64,000 bases of DNA from Sympetrum striolatum (lineage: Eukaryota > Arthropoda > Insecta > Odonata > Libellulidae). Shown here piece after piece: positions 61,601 to 64,000 of the stretch (its first letter is position 1; every line of letters begins with the position of its first letter). A program made the translations under genes and the position numbers. The stretch covers positions 51,220,939 through 51,284,938 of the forward strand of contig OX388351.1 in the NCBI GenBank assembly GCA_947579665.1. Reading direction: 5' to 3'. Below the pieces are notes generated by a model. That model saw only the letters and a program-made list of their open reading frames with translations. It did not search any database and was not told where the DNA came from.

Positions 61601-63101
61601 AGTTGTAACAAGAACCTCAGGTTTAAGATTAGTATATATTTGTCTTATTTGTTTGATTCCATATTGGCTCTATTTAGTTTCAGCTACAGTAGAACTCTCC
61701 AAGATTCAATTCCCTTGATTTAGATCATTAAAAATTGACTCTCTCTTCATTAAGGATAATTGCTTACCAAAATGTATTCAGTGAAGAAAATTAGGTTAAT
61801 GGAAGGTTTCTGGGGGTTTTTCCTTTACTTTTCTTCAGGTAGAAATTTGGAGGGTCTCCGACCCATAGCTCGCCTTCGCAGCTACTTGGTAGATCAGGAG
61901 GGACCATTAAAAAAACTGTGTGGAATACGATTTAAAAAGTTATAAATAATTCAAATGAGCAACAATTTATTATCTTTGTCGTCTCACTCGTCCAAAGAGA
62001 TATACAAGCATCTTTTGATCGACGTTCTACAATGAAAATCAAGATTCTTCATGATTTTGCTAGAAATGACCCGTTGACACATGGCAACATTGCTCAGTCA
62101 GATAGGCGGGTGTTTTGAATAGCTCACTGGCCACTTGGTTTGGTTAGCTGTCTTATTATCAACTAGCTGTTGAATCTCAATGGGGGTTGGGTTGGGTTGG
62201 GGGTGGGAATTTCTAGATTTCTAGATTTTTGCTAGAAATCCCCCCCCACAAACCCAACTCAACCACGGGGATTTTGCTGTGTGTCAACGGGTCATTTCTA
62301 GCAAAATCACGAAAAATCTTGATTTTCATTGTAGAACGTCTATCAAAAGATGCTTGTATATCTCATTGGATGAGTGAGATGACTAAGATCATGAATTGTT
62401 TATAACTTTTTGAATTGTATTCCACGCGGTCAGTTTTTTTATGGTCCCCCCTGATGGGAGGGTCGGGCAGTCAGTAGCTGCAAAGGCGAGCTAAGGGTCC
62501 AGGATGGAGACCCTCCTAATTTCTACCTGAGAAAAGTAACGGTAATACCCCCAGATACCTTCCATTAACCGAAAATTATAAATGTGATATTTTTAGAAGG
62601 ACTTGATTATTTTATCCTTTACTACTCCAGGTTCCTCACTTTGGTCCACTGTTTAATGAAGCAATAGTTGACCACAAGGTTCTTCCTGGCCTAGTGAGAA
62701 CGACAGCTCTTAGTGCTTCCAGAGCAAAGAGGAGCATGTTACCTTACTACCAAAACTAGTGAGTTTATTTATAAAAACTATGTCTATGAAAGTTTTTTTG
62801 TAAGGGAAGCTTCAAGTTATAATTTTCCGACGTCAGCAGATAAATGAAGTATTTTTGTCCTTCACAATGAAGTCTATTCTAGGAACTTTAAATGGAATTT
62901 TAAGTGTATATATTTAGAGTTATCGTTTGTATTTTTCCTTCAAAAATGTTGTTTCTTTCAGCTATGAAGAGCGGGCAAAAGCTTTGGAGACTGTTGTTCA
63001 AAATCACAAAGAGTCGTCGACTTTTGAAGACTTCATAGCTCAAGTCTATGCACCAGTCATAGGTTCCTCTCCTTTTGGACAGGGTTCCATCAGGTCTTCA
63101 G
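7544..63101 (+). CDS. RALGAPA1: Ral GTPase-activating protein subunit alpha (37 coding exons in window, 3' end outside)
   Basis: The catalytic subunit of the RalGAP complex (with a beta subunit), which stimulates GTP hydrolysis on RalA/RalB. I joined 37 exons whose phases all agree: 6,040 nt, 2,013 codons, against about 2,035 residues in human RALGAPA1. The N-terminus [16 protein letters not shown] matches the family start. An alpha-helical repeat region fills much of residues 1-630, a Ser-rich linker residues 660-930, and a second conserved block residues 930-1490. The Rap/Ran-GAP domain lies at about residues 1775-2000, with the catalytic Asn thumb in [13 protein letters not shown] at about residue 1877. 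Ser695 in RRRRSSVE fits an Akt consensus (RxRxxS), in the region where vertebrate RalGAP alpha is Akt-regulated. All introns are GT-AG except the GC-AG intron after exon 13. The last exon ends in phase 1 at 63101, so the final part of the protein lies beyond the window. Insects normally have one alpha gene (Drosophila CG5521). Confidence 0.95.
10684..10794 (+). CDS. RALGAPA1: RALGAPA1 exon 2 (residues 36-72)
   Basis: Reads [20 protein letters not shown] and [17 protein letters not shown], matching the conserved HIYYVFFENF-type block. It begins after TTCTAG and ends in phase 1 before GTAAGT. Intron 2 (10795-17378) is the longest at 6.6 kb. It is AT-rich and holds no gene or element that I can identify. 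Confidence 0.93.
17379..17550 (+). CDS. RALGAPA1: RALGAPA1 exon 3 (residues 73-129)
   Basis: Reads [19 protein letters not shown] and [15 protein letters not shown], then [16 protein letters not shown], matching the family's helical N-terminal region. It ends in phase 2 before GTAAGT. Intron 3 (17551-18902) is AT-rich without recognisable content. Confidence 0.93.
18903..19054 (+). CDS. RALGAPA1: RALGAPA1 exon 4 (residues 130-180)
   Basis: Encodes [15 protein letters not shown] and [13 protein letters not shown], conserved with vertebrate LFLLWLQAL and LIPGF. It begins after CTTCTAG and ends in phase 1 before GTAATT. The next intron (19055-19632) carries a LINE 3' tail. Confidence 0.92.
19144..19272 (+). 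mobile_element. LINE 3'-end fragment (copy 1)
   Basis: Begins GGTTTTTGGAGGGGTTTCCC, continues GGGTGAATGCCAG, a variable section and GCAGCGTT, and ends in AATAAATAAATA. The same order of blocks occurs at 57160-57286 downstream of a recognisable LINE ORF end, so this is the 5'-truncated 3' UTR of the same family. Confidence 0.65.
19633..19751 (+). CDS. RALGAPA1: RALGAPA1 exon 5 (residues 181-220)
   Basis: Encodes [20 protein letters not shown], matching vertebrate ITPLVPPQSGDK. It ends in phase 0 before GTAAGC. Intron 5 (19752-21249) is AT-rich with nothing identified. Confidence 0.92.
21250..21391 (+). CDS. RALGAPA1: RALGAPA1 exon 6 (residues 221-267)
   Basis: Encodes ITKIEWEDK, then [20 protein letters not shown], close to vertebrate FSFLFSHFKKYYLPYIFP. 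It starts after CTGACAG and ends in phase 1 before GTAAGT. Confidence 0.93.
21690..22050 (-). pseudogene. Decayed LINE reverse-transcriptase fragment, antisense in intron 6
   Basis: On the minus strand, broken frames read IKWILYFL, then LDGF, then LLVYVDDF and [12 protein letters not shown]. This is the order seen in jockey/CR1-type reverse transcriptases, including the catalytic F-A-D-D box. Several stops and frameshifts show that it is dead. The subfamily cannot be named. Confidence 0.55.
22114..22276 (+). CDS. RALGAPA1: RALGAPA1 exon 7 (residues 268-321)
   Basis: Encodes [18 protein letters not shown], then [20 protein letters not shown], corresponding to the vertebrate ARVIVIRWLVSF block. 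It ends in phase 2 before GTATGA. Intron 7 (22277-22957) is AT-rich, nothing identified. Confidence 0.9.
22958..23140 (+). CDS. RALGAPA1: RALGAPA1 exon 8 (residues 322-382)
   Basis: A poorly conserved, Ser- and acid-rich linker ([27 protein letters not shown]). It is accepted because acceptor TTCTTAG and donor GGTATG join in phase with exons 7 and 9. Intron 8 (23141-24818) contains a mariner element. Confidence 0.85.
23396..24121 (-). mobile_element. Internally deleted mariner element 1 (726 bp)
   Basis: Flanked by TA on both sides (23394-23395 and 24122-24123). The inverted ends start CGAGGGTTG and agree over about 25 bp with two mismatches. The minus strand encodes a transposase N-terminus ([35 protein letters not shown]) and then, at once, the C-terminus with [20 protein letters not shown]. 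The central catalytic part is missing, so it can move only with a helper transposase. Confidence 0.88.
23430..23980 (-). pseudogene. Truncated mariner transposase (element 1)
   Basis: The N-terminal helix-turn-helix part (23756-23980) ends in DVHDEER. After a deletion junction near 23735-23755 the C-terminal part, with the third catalytic Asp in APSDY and then [13 protein letters not shown], follows at about 23480-23735. The first two catalytic Asp residues are lost with the deleted centre. Confidence 0.85.
24819..24993 (+). CDS. RALGAPA1: RALGAPA1 exon 9 (residues 383-441)
   Basis: Encodes [20 protein letters not shown], then [16 protein letters not shown] and IAVYKDWIQ, matching vertebrate SNVNFVTEIFRQAFLLP and VKVYQEWIQ. 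It ends in phase 0 before GTACGT. Intron 9 (24994-25438) holds nothing recognisable. Confidence 0.94.
25439..25525 (+). CDS. RALGAPA1: RALGAPA1 exon 10 (residues 442-470)
   Basis: Encodes [15 protein letters not shown], matching vertebrate PLFMQEPE, then a Ser-rich tail. It is phase 0 at both ends (CATTGCAG, GTAATT). Being a multiple of three, it could be skipped without frameshift. Confidence 0.88.
25803..25883 (+). CDS. RALGAPA1: RALGAPA1 exon 11 (residues 471-497)
   Basis: A small 27-codon phase-0 exon ([16 protein letters not shown]) in the variable linker, between acceptor TGTTGTAG and donor GTTTGT. It is less conserved but has good splice sites and an open phase. Confidence 0.75.
25999..26159 (+). 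CDS. RALGAPA1: RALGAPA1 exon 12 (residues 498-550)
   Basis: Encodes [17 protein letters not shown], then [20 protein letters not shown], almost identical to the vertebrate VLQVFMINSSNVFLLE block. It ends in phase 2 (TG of a Trp codon) before GTATGT. Intron 12 (26160-28681) is rich in repeats. Confidence 0.95.
26379..26524 (+). repeat. GT/GC microsatellite, about 146 bp
   Basis: An almost pure alternating purine-pyrimidine tract of GT and GC dinucleotides ending in a (GC) run, with only a TA or TT interruption. Such tracts can form left-handed Z-DNA. Long frames across it on both strands are artefacts of the repeat. Confidence 0.95.
26527..27170 (+). repeat. 317-bp tandem duplication with a partial third copy
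   Basis: Units start with GTGGGCGCTCT at 26527, 26843 and 27160. The first two units (316 and 317 bp) align over their whole length, sharing GAGTTGATTAGTTTTTGGAG, AACCGGAAGT and GCTCATTTCCGG. The third start diverges after 11 bp. The copies differ at many positions, so the duplication is not recent. The origin is unknown. Confidence 0.9.
27710..27790. mobile_element. 81-bp palindromic Tc1-like MITE (copy 1)
   Basis: Begins TACACTCCTGGCCAAAATTA and ends with its reverse complement. The arms are about 30 bp with one mismatch around a loop of about 20 bases. TA at both ends is the expected Tc1/mariner target duplication. A near-identical copy lies at 60961-61041. Confidence 0.88.
28682..28793 (+). 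CDS. RALGAPA1: RALGAPA1 exon 13 (residues 551-588), GC donor
   Basis: Completes TGG and encodes [15 protein letters not shown], then [11 protein letters not shown], matching vertebrate TWEQMLLVLLRITESVL and LAGRLLQ. The exon must stop after CAG at 28793 to join exon 14 in phase, so the donor is CAG|GCAAGT, a typical GC-AG splice site. Intron 13 (28794-29653) is AT-rich without recognisable elements. Confidence 0.92.
29654..29776 (+). CDS. RALGAPA1: RALGAPA1 exon 14 (residues 589-629)
   Basis: Encodes [20 protein letters not shown], then [17 protein letters not shown], near-identical to the vertebrate [12 protein letters not shown] and LSSLTYWEELATEW block. It is phase 0 at both ends. Intron 14 (29777-30598) carries a SINE remnant. 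Confidence 0.95.
30111..30195 (+). mobile_element. tRNA-derived SINE remnant
   Basis: A tRNA-like stretch with a weak A-box region (TTAAGTAAGTAGG) and a clear B box (GGTTCAATTCC) spaced as in a pol III promoter, followed by non-tRNA sequence. It lacks an intact tRNA fold, so it is a SINE head rather than a working tRNA gene. Confidence 0.5.
30599..30902 (+). CDS. RALGAPA1: RALGAPA1 exon 15 (residues 630-730)
   Basis: Starts [19 protein letters not shown] and continues [17 protein letters not shown], near-identical to vertebrate LDLSDLPLDKLSEQK. A low-complexity Gly/Ser/Arg stretch follows, with RRRRSSVE (Ser695 fits RxRxxS). It ends in phase 1 before GTAATT. Intron 15 (30903-33194) holds a TIR element. 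Confidence 0.94.
32030..32878. mobile_element. Non-autonomous DNA transposon, 849 bp, TA-flanked
   Basis: The ends are inverted: CCATATATGCTGGTGTATAA on the left and, read from the right, CCATATATGCCGGTGTATAT, both continuing GTC(G/T)ACC and flanked by TA. A second internal GGGGTCGACTTATACGCC near 32085-32102 mirrors the left end, forming a nested hairpin. No transposase frame is visible. TA flanks point to the Tc1/mariner/pogo group, but the family is not identified. Confidence 0.7.
33195..33464 (+). CDS. RALGAPA1: RALGAPA1 exon 16 (residues 731-820)
   Basis: A Ser-rich linker ([37 protein letters not shown]) of low conservation. Strong acceptor TTTCCTCCAG and donor GTTTGT keep phase with both neighbours. 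Several basic/Ser clusters could be phosphorylation or 14-3-3 sites. Confidence 0.88.
33690..33991 (+). pseudogene. Penelope-like element C-terminal (GIY-YIG) remnant
   Basis: One frame reads [20 protein letters not shown], the signature of the GIY-YIG endonuclease of Penelope-like elements (family consensus: xYIGQTGRxLxTRxKEH). About 100 bp on, in another frame, [18 protein letters not shown] runs to a TAA at 33989-33991, like the tail of these proteins. No reverse-transcriptase part remains. The family call is an inference from motif pattern. Confidence 0.55.
34195..34221 (+). CDS. Possible 27-nt cassette microexon of RALGAPA1
   Basis: CCATTTCAG and G|GTAAGG bound 27 nt that would insert AETTSQPKM between exons 16 and 17 without changing phase. 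Good splice sites and phase agreement support it; the lack of known conservation and its position beside a transposon remnant argue for caution. Confidence 0.25.
35552..35683 (+). CDS. RALGAPA1: RALGAPA1 exon 17 (residues 821-864)
   Basis: Encodes [18 protein letters not shown], then [14 protein letters not shown], in the linker region. It begins after TTTTTCAAG and ends in phase 1 before GTGAGT. Intron 17 (35684-36308) is AT-rich, nothing identified. Confidence 0.88.
36309..36449 (+). CDS. RALGAPA1: RALGAPA1 exon 18 (residues 865-911)
   Basis: Encodes [20 protein letters not shown], corresponding by position to the vertebrate SRSQTPSPS linker. Phase 1 at both ends, after GATTTTCAG and before GTAAAA. 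Intron 18 (36450-39565) holds a TA-rich stretch (36600-36720), a mariner element and a GC-rich patch. Confidence 0.88.
37308..38266 (-). mobile_element. Internally deleted mariner element 2 (959 bp)
   Basis: TA-flanked (37306-37307 and 38267-38268). The inverted ends share CAGAAAGTAAGTGTACTG beside GAGG. The minus strand carries both transposase ends but not the middle. It belongs to a different mariner lineage from element 1, as its ends and protein differ. Confidence 0.88.
37510..38100 (-). pseudogene. Truncated mariner transposase (element 2)
   Basis: Starts at 38100 (minus) with [19 protein letters not shown]. After a stop or frame break it continues [29 protein letters not shown] and [15 protein letters not shown]. 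In another frame it then ends with [20 protein letters not shown]. The catalytic centre between the two parts is deleted. Confidence 0.85.
38822..39385. repeat. GC-rich patch with inverted shared motifs, unidentified repeat
   Basis: Unlike its AT-rich surroundings, this segment is GC-rich. GGCAAACTACCTC near 38832 recurs inverted near 39316-39328, and the palindrome-like GCCAC(N)GTGGC occurs near 38918 and 39360. This suggests two inverted pieces of one repeat family. No coding content is convincing. Confidence 0.35.
39566..39807 (+). CDS. RALGAPA1: RALGAPA1 exon 19 (residues 912-992)
   Basis: Encodes [19 protein letters not shown], then [13 protein letters not shown] and [16 protein letters not shown], near-identical to the vertebrate VMAGGTLTGWHADVATVMW block. 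It begins after TTGGACAG and ends in phase 0 before GTGAGT. Intron 19 (39808-40729) is AT-rich, with only spurious hydrophobic frames. Confidence 0.95.
40730..40828 (+). CDS. RALGAPA1: RALGAPA1 exon 20 (residues 993-1025)
   Basis: Encodes [11 protein letters not shown], then [19 protein letters not shown], matching vertebrate PPVLIPPLRILTPWLF. Phase 0 at both ends. Intron 20 (40829-41533) holds nothing identified. Confidence 0.93.
41534..41689 (+). CDS. RALGAPA1: RALGAPA1 exon 21 (residues 1026-1077)
   Basis: Encodes [16 protein letters not shown], then [18 protein letters not shown], matching vertebrate YKQGKLHAYKLICNTM and DFLTHFYNIMHCGL. Phase 0 at both ends. The following intron is only 125 bp. 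Confidence 0.95.
41815..41946 (+). CDS. RALGAPA1: RALGAPA1 exon 22 (residues 1078-1121)
   Basis: Encodes [20 protein letters not shown], then [18 protein letters not shown], matching vertebrate [20 protein letters not shown]. Phase 0 before GTTTGT. Intron 22 (41947-43739) is AT-rich and includes a possible small inverted-end repeat. Confidence 0.94.
43156..43352. repeat. Possible small element with AGGGTGGGT inverted ends
   Basis: AGGGTGGGT at 43156-43164 is mirrored by ACCCACCCT at 43344-43352. The match is only 9 bp and I see no clear target duplication, so this is a weak call for a MITE-like insertion. Confidence 0.3.
43740..43865 (+). CDS. RALGAPA1: RALGAPA1 exon 23 (residues 1122-1163)
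   Basis: Encodes [20 protein letters not shown], matching vertebrate APRVEAQVLLGSLVCFPNL, then [13 protein letters not shown]. Phase 0 before GTTAGG. Intron 23 (43866-45142) is AT-rich, nothing identified. Confidence 0.94.
45143..45334 (+). CDS. RALGAPA1: RALGAPA1 exon 24 (residues 1164-1227)
   Basis: Encodes [20 protein letters not shown], then [15 protein letters not shown] and [13 protein letters not shown], matching vertebrate GPARCVALCSLGIWICEEL. Phase 0 before GTATTT. Intron 24 (45335-46688) is AT-rich, nothing identified. Confidence 0.94.
46689..46799 (+). CDS. RALGAPA1: RALGAPA1 exon 25 (residues 1228-1264)
   Basis: Encodes [20 protein letters not shown], then [11 protein letters not shown], corresponding to vertebrate FTNKTVAHVACNMLHML. 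Phase 0 at both ends. Intron 25 (46800-49328) holds a GC-richer patch of unknown origin (47225-47580) and a LINE remnant. Confidence 0.93.
48340..48510 (+). pseudogene. LINE reverse-transcriptase C-terminal remnant
   Basis: A frame reads [16 protein letters not shown] and shortly after [14 protein letters not shown], the usual order in non-LTR reverse transcriptases (LVRPxLEYASxVW followed by LExVQRxAxRF). Short and interrupted by stops, so a fossil. Confidence 0.45.
49329..49550 (+). CDS. RALGAPA1: RALGAPA1 exon 26 (residues 1265-1338)
   Basis: Encodes [16 protein letters not shown], then [20 protein letters not shown], matching vertebrate [20 protein letters not shown]. Phase 0 before GTCAGT. 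Confidence 0.94.
49775..49817. repeat. 43-bp near-perfect palindrome in intron 26
   Basis: CAAATTTACTGTGTTGTAC (49775-49793) pairs with 49799-49817 over 19 bp, with a single mismatch that is a G-U wobble in RNA, around a 5-base loop. The rest of intron 26 (49551-50464) shows nothing. Confidence 0.8.
50465..50764 (+). CDS. RALGAPA1: RALGAPA1 exon 27 (residues 1339-1438)
   Basis: Starts [18 protein letters not shown], corresponding to vertebrate VLNCIYKVLHGCVYG, then a Pro/Ser-rich section ([16 protein letters not shown]) and VKLAARM. Phase 0 before GTGAGG. Intron 27 (50765-52030) holds nothing identified. Confidence 0.92.
52031..52183 (+). CDS. RALGAPA1: RALGAPA1 exon 28 (residues 1439-1489)
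   Basis: Encodes [20 protein letters not shown], then QVFSAPNVQ, matching vertebrate VITHLVNHLGHYPMSGGPA and LFESPNIQ. Phase 0 before GTGTGA. Intron 28 (52184-52813) holds nothing identified. Confidence 0.95.
52814..53078 (+). CDS. RALGAPA1: RALGAPA1 exon 29 (residues 1490-1577)
   Basis: Encodes [17 protein letters not shown], then [20 protein letters not shown], matching vertebrate FFVLNNTTLVS and VRIIVRDLSGKYSWDSAIL. It ends in phase 1 before GTATAT. Intron 29 (53079-55038) carries a Tigger-like element. Confidence 0.94.
53127..54252 (+). mobile_element. Pogo/Tigger-like element, 1,126 bp, internally decayed
   Basis: TA-flanked ends CAGTAGAACCCCGGTAATCC and the reverse complement at the right, typical of pogo/Tigger elements. 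Subterminal repeats of GCTAATCCGGA occur at both ends. A transposase C-terminus remains inside. Confidence 0.85.
53848..53966 (+). pseudogene. Tigger/jerky-type transposase C-terminal remnant
   Basis: Reads an Asp run, then [20 protein letters not shown] and WAEEQTF before TAG, like the C-terminus of Tigger/jerky transposases (xISHSEALxALexxLxxxEQQ). The DDE core is not recognisable upstream. Confidence 0.6.
55039..55256 (+). CDS. RALGAPA1: RALGAPA1 exon 30 (residues 1578-1650)
   Basis: Encodes a linker ([20 protein letters not shown]) ending [17 protein letters not shown], corresponding to vertebrate VPTWDTIRDEEDVLDE. Phase 1 in, phase 0 out before GTGAGT. Intron 30 (55257-56374) carries a SINE. 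Confidence 0.92.
55541..55732 (-). mobile_element. tRNA-derived SINE with (ATT)n tail
   Basis: On the minus strand the head reads GGCCATGGTGGCCCAGTGG, then TTAGCGTGCTTGC (A-box region), and a B-box-like GGTCCCAAGTTCAAGC. A non-tRNA body follows, and the element ends in an ATT microsatellite at 55541-55560. That is the standard order of a tRNA SINE. Confidence 0.7.
56375..56553 (+). CDS. RALGAPA1: RALGAPA1 exon 31 (residues 1651-1709)
   Basis: Starts [20 protein letters not shown], matching vertebrate [20 protein letters not shown], then [19 protein letters not shown]. It ends in phase 2 before GTATGT. Intron 31 (56554-57935) holds a LINE fragment and a foldback. Confidence 0.95.
56830..57286 (+). 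mobile_element. LINE 3'-end fragment (copy 2) with ORF2 C-terminus
   Basis: A frame reads [20 protein letters not shown] ending at TAA, the hallmark C-terminus of non-LTR reverse-transcriptase ORFs (FFxRxIxxWNxLP). Its 3' UTR (57160-57286) repeats the blocks found at 19144-19272 and ends AATAAATAAATTA. Confidence 0.75.
57568..57813. repeat. 246-bp foldback (long inverted repeat)
   Basis: The two halves are reverse complements along almost their whole length: AGAGGTTT(T)AAA at both ends, then TCTTCTCATTCACCAGTATT and AGAAAACAAGAA shared, and GCACTCGATGCGTATTTTGA mirrored near the centre. It is probably a MITE; no flanking duplication is certain. Confidence 0.85.
57936..58134 (+). CDS. RALGAPA1: RALGAPA1 exon 32 (residues 1710-1776)
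   Basis: Encodes [20 protein letters not shown], then [19 protein letters not shown], matching vertebrate [19 protein letters not shown] at the start of the GAP domain. It ends in phase 0 before GTTAGT. Intron 32 (58135-58668) holds nothing identified. Confidence 0.95.
58669..58797 (+). CDS. RALGAPA1: RALGAPA1 exon 33 (residues 1777-1819), Rap-GAP domain
   Basis: Encodes [20 protein letters not shown], then [16 protein letters not shown], near-identical to vertebrate [18 protein letters not shown]. Phase 0 at both ends. Intron 33 (58798-59975) is AT-rich, nothing identified. Confidence 0.96.
59976..60131 (+). CDS. RALGAPA1: RALGAPA1 exon 34 (residues 1820-1871), Rap-GAP domain
   Basis: Encodes [20 protein letters not shown], then [18 protein letters not shown], matching vertebrate [20 protein letters not shown] and FHVSTRMPS. 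Phase 0. The next intron is only 85 bp. Confidence 0.96.
60217..60375 (+). CDS. RALGAPA1: RALGAPA1 exon 35 (residues 1872-1924), catalytic Asn thumb
   Basis: Encodes [20 protein letters not shown], then [19 protein letters not shown]. The Asn of LGND (about residue 1877) corresponds to the Asn thumb that completes the active site in Rap/Ral GAPs, and it is intact. Phase 0. Intron 35 (60376-62630) holds a MITE and a large foldback. Confidence 0.97.
60961..61041. mobile_element. 81-bp palindromic Tc1-like MITE (copy 2)
   Basis: The same length, ends (TACACTCCTGGCCAAAATTA) and central loop as the copy at 27710-27790, differing at only a few positions. TA at both ends. Confidence 0.88.
61794..62570. 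repeat. 777-bp foldback element with arms of about 290 bp
   Basis: The left arm starts GGTTAATGGAAGG and the right arm ends CCTTCCATTAACC. Shared inverted blocks include CAGGTAGAAATT, TGTAGAACGTC, AGATGCTTGTATAT and AAATGACCCGTTGACAC. The arms are imperfect, and no transposase frame is convincing. It is probably a foldback or MITE-type DNA element. Confidence 0.85.
62182..62207 (+). other. G-quadruplex-forming run in the foldback centre
   Basis: Five G-runs (GGGGG, GGG, GGG, GGGGG, GGG) are separated by one or two bases, fitting the G-quadruplex rule. A C-rich partial complement (CCCCCCCC, CCCAACTCAACC) follows at about 62240-62265, so quadruplex and hairpin would compete. Confidence 0.6.
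62631..62758 (+). CDS. RALGAPA1: RALGAPA1 exon 36 (residues 1925-1966), Rap-GAP domain
   Basis: Encodes [20 protein letters not shown], then [20 protein letters not shown], matching vertebrate VPFFGPLFDGAIVNGKVLP and [20 protein letters not shown]. It ends in phase 2 (TA of Tyr) before GTGAGT. Intron 36 is 203 bp. Confidence 0.96.
62962..63101 (+). CDS. RALGAPA1: RALGAPA1 exon 37 (residues 1967-2013), 3' end outside window
   Basis: Encodes [20 protein letters not shown], then [13 protein letters not shown], matching vertebrate YEERARYLQTIVQHH and TFEDFAAQVFSPA at the end of the GAP domain. It ends in phase 1 before GTACAA. At least one further exon should follow beyond 64000. Confidence 0.94.
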
Positions 63102-64000
63102 GTACAACTATTTTTATTTTTTTTATTGTTTATACTTTCTCACAAAGATTTTTTGAAGGTAGATAGATATTTACTTTTCCACAGGTTTATTTAAAAATAA
63201 AATCGCCTCCTTCGATTTTATTTTAGAAGCTAAAAGATTTTTTTTCTCACAAAGTCATTCACATTTAAACACATGTCATGTATAGCTTAATATATTCTTA
63301 AACTGAGAATATTATGAAGCATGACAGATAATAGCTTTCCATGAGAGAAATTTCCATGATGAAAATTTGGAATTAATTGGTTGTGTTGATGAATACTATT
63401 TGAACGATAGTTCCAAATTTCATGAAAATACACAGATATACTTGGTGATCCTTTCTGGTTATGGAAACATAATATTTTAAGTGTAATTCCCCAATGCCAA
63501 AAATATTAATGATTGTAATTCTTTTGATTTGAATTTCCTTGGGTCAGTCCTACTCGAATTTAGTCTCAAAAAATATTTCTTAAGTATTCAGTCACTCTTC
63601 ATTCCTTTTAGTAATCTTTTAAGCTGCTCAGCATGAGATATCTAGTTAAGTCGTAATTGATTATCTTTCTGAGAAATAATGGTTCTATAACCCATTACTC
63701 AGACTCAGAAAATCAGCATGTAATGAAAAGAAATTTACCCTATTCTTTGTAAATGTTTTTTTATTATAATATTGAGCAATATTACTTGAAAACATTCTCA
63801 AAAATATTTAAAGAAAAGCATCTGCATTGAATTTTTCAATTCATTGCTCTGATTATATTGCTTGGGTTGGGTTTTTTCCTGATTTTATGAAAAAGTCCAG
63901 AGTTTAAAATGGCCATCCTTAAGAAAGCAGTGAGTCTTGCTTGGCACCCATGCTTGATATTTTAGGAAAACTGAAAAAGGGCTGAAATAACTAAAATATA
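63102..64000 (+). other. Part of RALGAPA1 intron 37
   Basis: AT-rich, with no in-phase continuation of the family C-terminus that I can recognise. Reading through the donor would add only a hydrophobic tail to a stop at 63164-63166, which is unlike the family. Confidence 0.5.

Noticed and set aside
63102..63166. Read-through C-terminus of RALGAPA1 ending at 63166
   Set aside because: The added tail is Phe/Ile-rich intron translation after a good GTACAA donor; the true end should be in a later exon.

Overview
The window is animal nuclear DNA, most likely from a pterygote insect. It is AT-rich, has GT-AG introns of 0.1 to 6.6 kb, and carries many decayed transposable elements (mariner, Tc1-like, pogo/Tigger-like, non-LTR LINE, Penelope-like, tRNA-derived SINEs). 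The species cannot be named from the sequence. Two genes are present, both on the + strand.

Region 1 (1-about 5.8 kb): a single-exon gene for a nerfin-1/INSM-type zinc-finger neural transcription factor (721-1920). It has an N-terminal SNAG motif and three zinc fingers. Its downstream (3' UTR) region is remarkable: the octamer TCTAGTCA occurs 30 times between 2177 and 4095 and once more at 5721. This octamer is the perfect 8-mer target of the miR-279/miR-996/miR-286 seed family, and nerfin-1 is a known miR-279 target in Drosophila. Part of the cluster is a regular 20-bp array. The last site sits between two strong potential RNA stem structures (5684-5798). This hyper-dense array of microRNA sites is the most interesting thing in the window.

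Region 2 (about 5.8-7.5 kb): intergenic, with no gene seen.

Region 3 (7544-63101 and beyond): one long gene for the catalytic alpha subunit of the Ral GTPase-activating protein complex (RALGAPA1/2 orthologue). I could place 37 coding exons whose phases all agree, giving 2,013 codons. By comparison with the roughly 2,035-residue human protein only a short C-terminal piece lies beyond the window. One intron (after exon 13) uses a GC donor. The introns hold two internally deleted mariner elements, two near-identical 81-bp palindromic MITEs, two larger foldback elements, a Tigger-like element, another TIR element, LINE and Penelope-like remnants, SINEs, a 317-bp tandem duplication and a long GT/GC tract.

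The two genes are not obviously linked in function: one is a neuronal fate regulator under apparent strong microRNA control, the other a widely used Ral GAP subunit.
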